Source: Acidimicrobiales bacterium (lineage in GTDB: Bacteria > Actinomycetota > Acidimicrobiia > Acidimicrobiales > MedAcidi-G1). From it: 64,000 nt of DNA. Under the pieces are notes generated by a model. That model ran no database searches. It saw nothing but the letters and a program-made list of their open reading frames with translations, and had not been told where the DNA came from. Position numbers and translations under genes: made by a program. The stretch spans positions 140,142 through 204,141 of the forward strand of contig JAPKBH010000001.1 of the NCBI GenBank assembly GCA_028823445.1. The letters are read 5' to 3'. Numbering within the stretch: the first letter of the stretch is position 1; each line of letters begins with the position of its first letter. Positions 27,465 through 35,247 of the stretch are shown here, piece by piece.

Positions 27465-29018
27465 TTAGTGCGAGGGAGTGAGCGAATCTGTGGTGTCGCT
27501 ATGGAGTTTTGCTGCGTGGCGGTTCAGACCGACTAATTCGGCTTTGATTCCCCGTTGAGCAAACTTGGCCACCACGGCGTCGATAGCGACAATGGCCGAG
27601 GTGTCCCAAATGCGGGCCTCGCTCACATCGATTTCAACTCGCTTGACCTTCACGGCGTCGTAATCAAAGGAATGCACCAAGTCGTTTGTGGAAGCAAAGA
27701 ACAGTTGCCCACTCACCGCATAGAGCCGTTCCGTATTGTCGGGGTCAAGCACGCTGGTTACCTCCACCAAGTGCGAGACACGCCGGACAAAGAAGACCGC
27801 TGAAAGAGCCACCCCGCCGCCCACGCCGTAGGCCAAGTTATGGGTAAGGACCACGATGCCCACCGTGGCGAACATCACGATGCTCTCGGTACGGGGCATG
27901 ACTCGTAGTGTGGCCAGTCGGATGCTCTTCCAGTCAAAAGTGCTAGCCGAAACCATGATCATGACAGCAACCAAGGCCGCCATGGGAATACGAGCAACAA
28001 AACCACCCAGCGTCAAGATCATGAGCAGCAAGAACACCCCAGAGGCTAAAGTTGATAAGCGGGTACGTCCACCCGAACGATAATTGATGATGGACTGGCC
28101 AATCATGGCGCAACCGGCCATACCGCCCAGAAAACCGGTAGCAATGTTGGCCACCCCTTGGCCGCGGGATTCACGGTTCTTGTCGGAGTTCGAGTCGGTG
28201 AGGTCATCAAGTATTTGAGCGGTGAGCAGCGACTCAAGTAGCCCCACCAGCGCCAAGGTGATAGAGAAAGGAAGGATGACCTGCAGCGTGGCGAAACTCC
28301 AAGGAATATTTGGTAGCGCCAACCCAGGCAAAGAATCAGGCAACGCTCCCATATCGCCAACCGTGGGGAGGTGCAGATCAAAGAATATGGCGACGCCGGC
28401 CAGCACCATGATGGCCACCAGTGGGGATGGAACGACAGTGGTGATTCGTGGCAAACCGTAGATAATCACCAGGCCGGCAGCAATGAAGGCCAGATTTAAC
28501 CAAAGGTCGCTCTGCGCAACGTGTTCCGAAGGAAGAATATGGGGCACCTGGGCTAAGAAAATAAGAATGGCCAAAGCATTAACGAAGCCCACCATGACCG
28601 TTCGTGGGATGAACCGCATGAGCGAACCGACACCAAGGCGGCCCAACCCGACCTGGATTATCCCCGCCAAGATGGTTGCGGCGAAGAGATGGCCCAACCC
28701 GTATTCAGCGACCAATGGTACGACCACCAGGGCCATAGCGCCGGTAGCGGCCGAGATCATCCCCGGGCGTCCGCCGGCAAAAGAAATAATAATGGCAATA
28801 GAGAATGAGGCATAGAGCCCGACTTTCGGGTCGACTCCGGCGATGATAGAAAACGAAATGGCCTCGGGGATCAACGCGAGAGCTACTACCAGTCCCGACA
28901 ACAGGTTTGCCGTGGGGTTCACCAGCCACTGATCGCGGAACCGTTGACTAGTGGCTCGCTGCGCCGGCGAGCGCCAACCTAAACGGCCGCGCCCTGATGT
29001 CTGAGAATTCTGAATCAT
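27465..29018 (-). CDS. SulP family anion transporter with STAS domain
   Basis: Membrane anion transporter of the SLC26/SulP type, 517 residues. ATG 29018 is taken as start since AAGGGG lies 5 bases before it; a GTG two codons earlier is less likely. The family signature lies at the N-terminus: [20 protein letters not shown] and [12 protein letters not shown]. About 10-14 helices follow, then a cytosolic STAS domain from about residue 415 with [20 protein letters not shown]. Possible substrates are sulfate or bicarbonate (BicA-like); sequence alone does not decide. It is flanked on both sides by related hairpin repeats. Confidence 0.92.
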   Translation of the reverse strand: MIQNSQTSGRGRLGWRSPAQRATSQRFRDQWLVNPTANLLSGLVVALALIPEAISFSIIAGVDPKVGLYASFSIAIIISFAGGRPGMISAATGAMALVVVPLVAEYGLGHLFAATILAGIIQVGLGRLGVGSLMRFIPRTVMVGFVNALAILIFLAQVPHILPSEHVAQSDLWLNLAFIAAGLVIIYGLPRITTVVPSPLVAIMVLAGVAIFFDLHLPTVGDMGALPDSLPGLALPNIPWSFATLQVILPFSITLALVGLLESLLTAQILDDLTDSNSDKNRESRGQGVANIATGFLGGMAGCAMIGQSIINYRSGGRTRLSTLASGVFLLLMILTLGGFVARIPMAALVAVMIMVSASTFDWKSIRLATLRVMPRTESIVMFATVGIVVLTHNLAYGVGGGVALSAVFFVRRVSHLVEVTSVLDPDNTERLYAVSGQLFFASTNDLVHSFDYDAVKVKRVEIDVSEARIWDTSAIVAIDAVVAKFAQRGIKAELVGLNRHAAKLHSDTTDSLTPSH

Positions 29019-29145
29019 TTGCACCCCTTGAAAGCATTAAGAAACGCCTTCGGTTTCGGGCGTAGTCAAGGCTACCAACTGCCCGCCATGGCCTGATGTC
29101 GCAAAAGTCACACGGAACCACGGCCCCTTTGGTTCAAACAACCGA

Positions 29146-29186
29146 AAAGTTCGTGCTTTGGGGACAGTCCCCAGAGCACGAACTTT
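29146..29186. repeat. Hairpin repeat, copy 2 (GGGGACAGTCCCC core)
   Basis: Arms of 19 bases (AAAGTTCGTGCTTTGGGGA and its complement with one T-G pair) around the same CAG loop as the copy at 27383. Outer arm bases differ from copy 1 but pairing is kept. It lies in the divergent region between sulP and an alpha/beta hydrolase gene; the remaining 224-base gap shows no gene. Confidence 0.85.
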
Positions 29187-29248
29187 GGCCGATTCGCTTG
29201 AGGGAGCGTGGAGAACTATGTTTTGGCTACCCCCAATTAGGAGCCTTC

Positions 29249-30037
29249 ATGCCATTCGCTGACGTAAACGGACAAAACCTGCATTATGTAGATCACGGCG
29301 GCGAAGGGCCGGTCATTATTTTGAGCCACGGGTTCGCCATGGGTCACGAAATGTGGGATGAACAAATCGCTCCGTTAGCCGCCGCCGGCTGGCGGGTCAT
29401 TACCCACGATGAACGTGGATGGGGCCAAACCACCTATAGCGGTGCCTTTACCTACTGGGATTTAGCTGACGACGTTTTAGGCCTTATGGACCACCTGGGT
29501 ATCGAACAAGCAGTGCTGGGCGGCATGTCCCAAGGAGGCTTCCTCTCTATGCGGGCCGCACTAGACGCACCAGAACGCGTTCGAGCTTTAGTACTGGTCG
29601 ACACCGAAGGCGGCGCCTACGGAGACGAAGAACGCCAACAATTCGAGGCACTCTTCGATGCCATGATGGAACACGGTTTCGTCGGCCCAGTTGGCGACAT
29701 GCTGGCCAGTGTTTTGTTTGCCCCCGGTTTTGCCGGCGCAAATATTTGGCGAGCCAAGTGGAACGCCCGGCCCGGTACAGCCTGGCTGGATGCCAAAGAA
29801 TGCTTATTTGAACGCGACGACATTAACGACCGTTTAGGTGAAATCTCTTGCCCCTCCATCACCTTCCACGGAGAAGTAGACGCTGCTATTCCGCTAGAAC
29901 GGGGCCAAGCTATGGTTGAAATGCTTGGAGGAGACACCACCCTGGTGGTCGTTCCCGGCGCTGGGCACTCCGCCAACTTAGAGAAGCCAGCGGTGGTTAA
30001 CCCAGCGCTGGTGGAGTTCCTCAATGCCTTGGGCTAA
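29249..30037 (+). CDS. Alpha/beta fold hydrolase
   Basis: Serine hydrolase of the epoxide hydrolase/haloperoxidase-like group, 262 residues. Start at ATG 29249 because TAGGAG lies 5 bases before it and MPFADVNGQNLHYVDHG is a normal family N-terminus; the open frame upstream runs through the hairpin repeat and is not coding. Oxyanion motif LSHGFAMGHEMWD, nucleophile elbow GGMSQGG (Ser about residue 93), acid Asp in GEVDAAIP and His in GAGHSANLE. Substrate unknown. Ends overlapping the convergent YCII gene by four bases. Confidence 0.85.
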   Translation: MPFADVNGQNLHYVDHGGEGPVIILSHGFAMGHEMWDEQIAPLAAAGWRVITHDERGWGQTTYSGAFTYWDLADDVLGLMDHLGIEQAVLGGMSQGGFLSMRAALDAPERVRALVLVDTEGGAYGDEERQQFEALFDAMMEHGFVGPVGDMLASVLFAPGFAGANIWRAKWNARPGTAWLDAKECLFERDDINDRLGEISCPSITFHGEVDAAIPLERGQAMVEMLGGDTTLVVVPGAGHSANLEKPAVVNPALVEFLNALG

Positions 30038-30306
30038 GGCCCGAGAACTGCTTTTAACCCAGTGATTGTTACCTGTGCGAACAGGCCGGCGAGGGCGTAA
30101 GGGTCTCCGGCGGCCATGGCCTCCATTTCAGACCGATGCTCCATATCGGTGACGATGAGCGACCCGCACATATCGCCCTCAGCATCTAGGAGTGGGCCGC
30201 CATAAACAATGTTGAAATTGCTCATATAGGCCAAATGTTCCTCTCTAGTTTGGCTTCGCAGTTCACCGGAATCCGGTCGATCAAGGGCGTGGAGTACAAA
30301 GTGCAT
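30034..30306 (-). CDS. YCII-related domain protein
   Basis: Small protein of 90 residues with the YciI ferredoxin-like fold. The His near the start (MHFVLHALDRPDS) and HLAYM are typical, as is the end GPYALAGLF-like DPYALAGLFAQV. GAGGAA precedes the ATG and lies inside the end of the upstream monooxygenase remnant. That shows it once followed an intact monooxygenase gene in an operon. Function in this family is mostly unknown. Confidence 0.8.
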   Translation of the reverse strand: MHFVLHALDRPDSGELRSQTREEHLAYMSNFNIVYGGPLLDAEGDMCGSLIVTDMEHRSEMEAMAAGDPYALAGLFAQVTITGLKAVLGP

Positions 30307-30308
30307 AG

Positions 30309-30556
30309 TTATTCCTCGGGTTGTTGGGCAAGGGCTTGGAGTTCCGCAATATCGAATCCAGCAAGTTTTTTATAGGCATCGGCCTCGCGTTCAAGATCGT
30401 CGGTAGAGACGCATTGATGCTGATTACGACAGGTTCACGAGGCTCGGCGGCTGACTCAAAAATCTGCACCTGGTGACCGGCTTGATGTAGACAGAGAGCG
30501 GCGGTTAAACCGCTAATGCCGCCTCCTGCAATGAGGATTTTTTTTGTCCCACTCAT
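30309..30556 (-). pseudogene. Remnant of FAD-dependent monooxygenase (internal deletion)
   Basis: The first 40 or so codons read KKILIAGGGISGLTAALCLH..VQIFESAAEP, the FAD-binding N-terminus of a salicylate-hydroxylase-like monooxygenase. The frame then runs into unrelated sequence, but in another frame the last 34 codons give DDLEREADAYKKLAGFD..ALAQQPEE and a TAA two bases before the YCII ATG, matching a monooxygenase C-terminus. So about 300 middle codons appear lost, with a frameshift at the junction. A 91-residue product could still be made in the first frame but would not be an enzyme. Confidence 0.75.
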
Positions 30557-30582
30557 AGAAGTGAGAATACCCCAAGCGACTA

Positions 30583-30798
30583 TTAGGACGGTACTGGGAG
30601 CCCTAAAGCCTGATAGCGACGCCGGCGTTCAACTAATACGGATTGTCGCCGGTCCTCAATAGCCAGTCGAAAGTTTCGATCAGCCCGGTAACGGTTCCAA
30701 TGGTGTTGCATTACCCCCAGCAGGCTAAAGCTGAGGCTGTTGGCCAAGCAGCGAGCAAGGCCTCCTGGTATTTTCTTGCTTCCTCCCGTGGTTTGCAT
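30583..30798 (-). CDS. Hypothetical small basic protein
   Basis: 71 residues from ATG 30798, which has a perfect AAAGGAG 6 bases before it. It is rich in Arg, especially in the second half (RYRADRNFRLAIEDRRQ and VERRRRYQALGLP), with no signal peptide; a short hydrophobic stretch is near residues 18-29 (ANSLSFSLLGVM). I do not recognise a family. The good ribosome site suggests it is a real gene. It is divergent from the class II aldolase gene and upstream of the monooxygenase remnant. Confidence 0.5.
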   Translation of the reverse strand: MQTTGGSKKIPGGLARCLANSLSFSLLGVMQHHWNRYRADRNFRLAIEDRRQSVLVERRRRYQALGLPVPS

Positions 30799-30880
30799 GG
30801 TTTCTCCTTTGGTCGCTTTCTCTATTGATCGTTCCAAAAGTGTTTTCTGACATGCTCATTTGTATTTATTTGTGCTGCGC

Positions 30881-30886
30881 TAGGCT
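30881..30886 (+). promoter_or_regulatory. Putative -10 box (TAGGCT) of leaderless aldolase operon
   Basis: TAGGCT lies exactly 6 bases before ATG 30893, no Shine-Dalgarno. It would drive the four-gene operon 30893-34382. Confidence 0.55.
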
Positions 30887-30892
30887 GCGCCT

Positions 30893-31621
30893 ATGATGCA
30901 AGAAGATGTTCTTCGGGTTGATCTAGCGGCTGCTTTTCGTCTCGCCGTACGTTTTGGGTGGCATGAATCGGTGGCCAACCATTTCAGTGCGGCGGTTTCG
31001 CCAGACGGCAAAAAGTTTTTACTGAACCCTCGGTGGCGGCATTTTTCTCTCGTTAAGGCGAGCGATTTACTACTTCTTGACGCTGATGACCCCAATACTT
31101 TGGACCGCCCAGAGTCTCCTGATCCTTCGGCGTGGTGCATTCATGGGGCTATCCATGCCGCTATCCCCGAAGCCAAGGTTCTGCTTCATCTGCACCCGCC
31201 TTATGCCACCGCACTGGCCGGGTTAGCCGACCCAACCATTTTGCCCATTGATCAAAACACGGCACGGTTTTACGATCGAGTGGCCTACGACTTGAACTTT
31301 GGTGGCATGGGCGACGTGGCCGAAGAGGGGCAACGGATCGCACAGGTCATGCAAGGCAAGCAAGTCATGATGATGGGAAACCATGGGGTCATGGTGGCTG
31401 CTGAGACCGTGGCCTATGCCTTTGAAGAAATGTATTACTTAGAGATTGCTTGTCGAACCATGGTTTTGGCACTCTCTACTGGGCAACCATTAAGTGTCAT
31501 TAGCGACAAAATTGCAAGAAAAACACTCCTCGGTTGGGAAAAGTTTCTCCCGGTAGGGCAGTATCACTTTACGCAACTCAAAGAATTACTTGACCGGGAC
31601 GACCCCTCATACCGAGATTAA
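30893..31621 (+). CDS. Class II aldolase/adducin family protein
   Basis: Zinc-type aldolase or decarboxylase fold (fuculose-phosphate aldolase/adducin head), 242 residues. The metal-binding HLHPPYATAL near residue 99 and the late NHGVMVAAETVAYAFEEMYYLE give three His ligands. It resembles the many class II aldolase-like proteins found in acyl-CoA catabolic operons with no known substrate. First gene of an operon with thiolase, SDR and enoyl-CoA hydratase. A C-C lyase or a decarboxylase role is possible. Confidence 0.85.
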   Translation: MMQEDVLRVDLAAAFRLAVRFGWHESVANHFSAAVSPDGKKFLLNPRWRHFSLVKASDLLLLDADDPNTLDRPESPDPSAWCIHGAIHAAIPEAKVLLHLHPPYATALAGLADPTILPIDQNTARFYDRVAYDLNFGGMGDVAEEGQRIAQVMQGKQVMMMGNHGVMVAAETVAYAFEEMYYLEIACRTMVLALSTGQPLSVISDKIARKTLLGWEKFLPVGQYHFTQLKELLDRDDPSYRD

Positions 31622-31660
31622 AAATCTATCCGGCCATGCTGGCCGCCTAAGGAGAAAATC

Positions 31661-32833
31661 ATGCACGAAGCAGTAATCGTAGACGCTGTACGAACACCGG
31701 GAGGACGCCGAAATGGCCGACTCAAAGACTGGCACCCAGCAGCGCTGGCTGCCCATGTACTTAAGGCCTTAGAGGAGCGCAACAACCTTGACCCTGCTTT
31801 GGTAGACGATGTGATCATGGGCTGTGTAATGCAGGTCGGGCAACAGTCGCTCAACATTGGCCGCAGCGCCGTGCTCGCCGCTGGATGGCCCGAATCTGTT
31901 CCTTCAACCACCGTGGATCGCCAGTGTGGTTCAAGCCAACAAGCTATTCACTTTGCCGCCCAAGGTGTTATGGCCGGAGCCTACGACATAGTGGTGGCCG
32001 CCGGCGTTGAGTCCATGAGCAACGTGCCCATGGGGTCTTCGGTAGTGGGTGGAGAAATGGGCCACCCCTTTCCCCCGGCCATGTTGGAGCGCTACAGCGA
32101 AACCGGCCTCCCTCCGCAGGGCATTGGTGCCGACATGATTTCCGACGAATACAACATCAGTCGGGAAGAGCTTGATGCTTTTGGAGCTCAATCTCAGCAA
32201 CGAGCCGAACAGGCCACCGCAGAGGGCCGCTTCGAAAACGAGATCATTCCTGTGCCTATTGAAATTGATGGCGTAACCGAAATGCACACCGTAGACGAGG
32301 GCATCCGCCCCGGTACCACTGCTGAAAAACTCGGAGGGTTAAAACCTGCTTTCAAAGAAGACGGCCGTATTACCGCCGGCAACTCCTCACAAATTTGTGA
32401 CGGAGCATCCGCCATCTTGATTATGAGCGCTGAAAAAGCCGCCGAACTGGGTTTGAAGCCTCGGGCCCGTTTTCACACCTTTGCTTTGGCTGGTACCGAC
32501 CCAGTGACCATGCTTAAGGGCCCTATTCCGGCTACCGAAAAAGTCTTTGAGCGCAGCGGCCTGACCGTTGAAGACATTGACTTGTTTGAAATTAACGAAG
32601 CATTTGCTTCGGTTGTCTTGGCCTGGCAAAAAGAAACCGGCGCTGACCTGAGCAAAGTGAACGTCAACGGCGGCGCTATTGCTTTGGGGCATCCTTTGGG
32701 TTGCTCGGGGGCCAAGCTTATGACGACTTTGCTTAATGAACTTGAACGTACCGACGGCCGTTACGGTCTGCAAGCCATGTGTGAAGGCGGTGGCTTAGCT
32801 AATGCCACCATTATTGAAAGGATTGGCGCCTAA
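31661..32833 (+). CDS. Acetyl-CoA C-acyltransferase (thiolase)
   Basis: Degradative thiolase, 390 residues, that cleaves 3-ketoacyl-CoA with CoA. Nucleophile Cys in TVDRQCGSSQQA near residue 89; the second active-site residues are in NEAFASV, GGAIALGHPLGCSGA (His) and MCEGGGLANA (Cys). AAGGAG lies 9 bases before ATG. Its stop overlaps the SDR start (TAATG). It forms part of a beta-oxidation-like set with the next two genes. Confidence 0.95.
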   Translation: MHEAVIVDAVRTPGGRRNGRLKDWHPAALAAHVLKALEERNNLDPALVDDVIMGCVMQVGQQSLNIGRSAVLAAGWPESVPSTTVDRQCGSSQQAIHFAAQGVMAGAYDIVVAAGVESMSNVPMGSSVVGGEMGHPFPPAMLERYSETGLPPQGIGADMISDEYNISREELDAFGAQSQQRAEQATAEGRFENEIIPVPIEIDGVTEMHTVDEGIRPGTTAEKLGGLKPAFKEDGRITAGNSSQICDGASAILIMSAEKAAELGLKPRARFHTFALAGTDPVTMLKGPIPATEKVFERSGLTVEDIDLFEINEAFASVVLAWQKETGADLSKVNVNGGAIALGHPLGCSGAKLMTTLLNELERTDGRYGLQAMCEGGGLANATIIERIGA

Positions 32834-33612
32834 TGCCACGTATGAACCTTGAGGGGTCTTCCTCAATCATTACCGGAGGTGCCTCGGGTATCGGCGAGGC
32901 CAGCGCCCGCCAATTGGCTGCCGCTGGATCTCGAGTGGTCATTGCCGACCTCAACGAAGAACGGGGCACCGAAGTCGCTTCAGAACTCGGCGGTTTGTTT
33001 GTCAAGTGCGACGTTTCCAGTACCGAAGACGCCGACGCTGCGGTAGCAGCAGCGAGCGAAATGGGCCCGTTGCGGGCCTTGGTGAACTCGGCAGGACTTG
33101 GTTTTGCCGGACGCACTATTGATCGTAATAACCAACCCATGGATCTTGAAAAGTTCCGGTTTGTTATAAATGTCAACCTGATTGGCTCGTTCAACATGTT
33201 GAGCCGAGCCGCCGGCGCTATGGCCCAGACCGAACCGGTAGACGACGACGGCAGCCGAGGGGCAGTAGTAAATATGGCTTCGGCGGCCGCTTTTGATGGC
33301 CAAATTGGCCAGTGTGCCTACTCGGCTTCTAAGGGCGGCGTAGTCGGCATGACCCTGCCCATCGCCCGTGACCTCTCGGTAGTCGGCATCCGAGTAAACA
33401 CCGTGGCTCCCGGTCTGATTGACACCCCCATTTATGGCGAAGGTGAAGCAAGCGAGCAATTTAAATCTCATCTCGGTCAATCGGTATTGTTTCCCAAGCG
33501 TTTGGGTAGCGGCGAAGAGTTGGCCTTTATGGTGATGGATCTCATTACTAACCCCTACATGAATGGCGAAACCATTCGGGTAGATGGCGGCATTCGCATG
33601 CCACCGAAATAG
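32833..33612 (+). CDS. SDR family 3-hydroxyacyl-CoA dehydrogenase (HSD17B10-like)
   Basis: Short-chain dehydrogenase, 259 residues. Cofactor motif TGGASGIGEASA near residue 13, the Asp after strand 2 (VIADLNEERG) selects NAD+. Catalytic Ser in NMASAAAF, Tyr and Lys in YSASKGGV. The GQIGQCAYSASKGG context and the length match type II 3-hydroxyacyl-CoA dehydrogenases. Placed between thiolase and enoyl-CoA hydratase, which supports the role. Confidence 0.88.
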   Translation: MPRMNLEGSSSIITGGASGIGEASARQLAAAGSRVVIADLNEERGTEVASELGGLFVKCDVSSTEDADAAVAAASEMGPLRALVNSAGLGFAGRTIDRNNQPMDLEKFRFVINVNLIGSFNMLSRAAGAMAQTEPVDDDGSRGAVVNMASAAAFDGQIGQCAYSASKGGVVGMTLPIARDLSVVGIRVNTVAPGLIDTPIYGEGEASEQFKSHLGQSVLFPKRLGSGEELAFMVMDLITNPYMNGETIRVDGGIRMPPK

Positions 33613-33620
33613 GAGGCGCT

Positions 33621-34382
33621 ATGTCTGAAAACACTGCAGTACTTACCGAAAAACGTGGCCGGGTCTTACTTATTACCTTGAACCGGCCCGAGGCCATGAA
33701 CTCCATCAACGGTGACTTAGCCAACGGTCTTTGGGATGCCGTACAAATGCTCAACGACGATCCGGGTTTAACCGCCGGGGTACTCACCGGTAACGGGCGA
33801 GGGTTTTGCGCTGGCATGGACCTCAAAGCTTTCTTGCGGGGTGAAAACATTGGCCCCTTTATGGAATTCGTTAAAGAAGGAGCGCAAAAGCCTTTGATTG
33901 GTGCCATCGAAGGCTTTGCCTTAGCTGGTGGCTTGGAGTTGGCTTTGAGCTGCGACCTTCTGGTGGCTTCGGAAGGCGCCAAGATGGGCATTCCTGAAGT
34001 AGGGGTAGGCCTTTTTGCGGCCGCCGGTGGCGTACTGCGCTTGTCTAGCCGCGTCGGCCACGGCAAAGCAATGGAAATGGCTATCACTGCCGACCCGATC
34101 TTGGCTGAAGAAGCTTTGCAGTTCGGGCTGATTGCCCGCATGACCGAAAAAGGTGGAGCGGTAGAAGGAGCACTCAAGCTTGCGGAACGAGTCGCCCAAA
34201 ATGCTCCTTTGGCTGTGGCCGCTTCGAAGAAACTGGTGCAAGCTGCTTCTTCAGGGGCCAGCGAAGAAGAACTCTGGGCGTTGAACACGGAAATGCAAAT
34301 GAAAGTCTTTGTTTCCAATGACTCTAAAGAAGGCCCCAAAGCCTTCGCCGAAAAACGCCCACCCGAGTGGACCGGTACTTGA
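33621..34382 (+). CDS. Enoyl-CoA hydratase/isomerase family protein
   Basis: Crotonase fold, 253 residues. Oxyanion-hole segments GNGRGFCAGMDLKAF and GFALAGGLELALSCDLL are intact, and the catalytic Glu lies in KMGIPEVGVGLF near residue 130. The second catalytic Glu of canonical hydratases is not obvious (position taken by VGLFAAAGG), so it may act as isomerase or on another acyl-CoA. AGGAGG precedes ATG. Last gene of the aldolase-thiolase-SDR operon. Confidence 0.87.
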   Translation: MSENTAVLTEKRGRVLLITLNRPEAMNSINGDLANGLWDAVQMLNDDPGLTAGVLTGNGRGFCAGMDLKAFLRGENIGPFMEFVKEGAQKPLIGAIEGFALAGGLELALSCDLLVASEGAKMGIPEVGVGLFAAAGGVLRLSSRVGHGKAMEMAITADPILAEEALQFGLIARMTEKGGAVEGALKLAERVAQNAPLAVAASKKLVQAASSGASEEELWALNTEMQMKVFVSNDSKEGPKAFAEKRPPEWTGT

Positions 34383-34386
34383 GCCT

Positions 34387-35190
34387 TTAACCCTCCGGGG
34401 TTAACAACATCGCCAACTGTCGCGACTGAGCGACCAGCGCCCCGGTGGAGTCCCAGAGGCGACCGCTTTCAATCATGCGGCCATCATGAAGATCTTCGGT
34501 AACAAATTCTCCTTGCACCCAGCCAGGTGCAGGGAGTCGGCGTATATGTACCGTTAACTCAATGGTAGGCACCCAGCCTATTTTTCCCAGCAAGCCAAAA
34601 ATAGGTGGCGGGAAGGCGTCGGCAAACAGCACCAGGCCTAATGGGTCGGGTTGGCGGCCATCTAAGAACCGAATCCACCCGGAGGTTTCGGCTTTTTCCG
34701 CTGCTCCGGCTTCTGCTTGATCGGGGTGGATACGCATTTCGATGCGGTTCTGAATAGCCAATTCTACGCCTTGTTCAAGGCCTGAGCGGGACCGGCATTG
34801 GTCGGGTCCTGGTATTTCGGGGGCGGGGATACTCACTTGAGGTGCTTGATCAGAACCGGCGCCCAAGGTGCCAAAGGCCGCCAAAACCTCTACTCGGGTT
34901 TTTTCTGCTTGTTCTAACGAGCCCCGCAACGTGCTGATGTTGCGGCCCGAGCGGACCAGAGAGCCATGCGCTAGGGCCGAGGCGTTGCCGCTTCCGGGAC
35001 GTAAATAGTGTGCGGTCACGCTGAGCGGGTCGTTATGTGGGCTCAAGGTGCTCAAGCCGCGTAGCAAGGGAGCCAACAAGTAGCCCCCGTTGGGGTTGTC
35101 GCCAATATTCCATTGGTCGCTTAAGGTCAGCGACCACTCCCCCGGGCTTTGCTCGGTGAGTTGGGTTTCGGTGTCAAATTGAAAAGCCAC
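34387..35190 (-). CDS. Acyl-CoA thioesterase (TesB-like double hot-dog)
   Basis: 267 residues from GTG 35190 with AAGGGG upstream. Two hot-dog halves. The first has NIGDNPNGGYLLAPLLR and VTAHYLRPG; the second has PTIELTVHIRRLPAPGWV and RLWDSTGALVAQSRQLAM, the usual C-terminal block. Likely hydrolyses medium- or long-chain acyl-CoA. Convergent with the enoyl-CoA hydratase, four bases apart. Confidence 0.85.
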   Translation of the reverse strand: MAFQFDTETQLTEQSPGEWSLTLSDQWNIGDNPNGGYLLAPLLRGLSTLSPHNDPLSVTAHYLRPGSGNASALAHGSLVRSGRNISTLRGSLEQAEKTRVEVLAAFGTLGAGSDQAPQVSIPAPEIPGPDQCRSRSGLEQGVELAIQNRIEMRIHPDQAEAGAAEKAETSGWIRFLDGRQPDPLGLVLFADAFPPPIFGLLGKIGWVPTIELTVHIRRLPAPGWVQGEFVTEDLHDGRMIESGRLWDSTGALVAQSRQLAMLLTPEG

Positions 35191-35247
35191 AAAGCCCCTT
35201 GGTTCTTGAAATACAGGTGGGCGTACCTTAGGGGACGGCTGGCCGGT

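Noticed and set aside
29096..29248. A 51-codon N-terminal extension of the alpha/beta hydrolase.
   Set aside because: It runs through the hairpin repeat; ATG 29249 has TAGGAG at good distance and begins a normal hydrolase.
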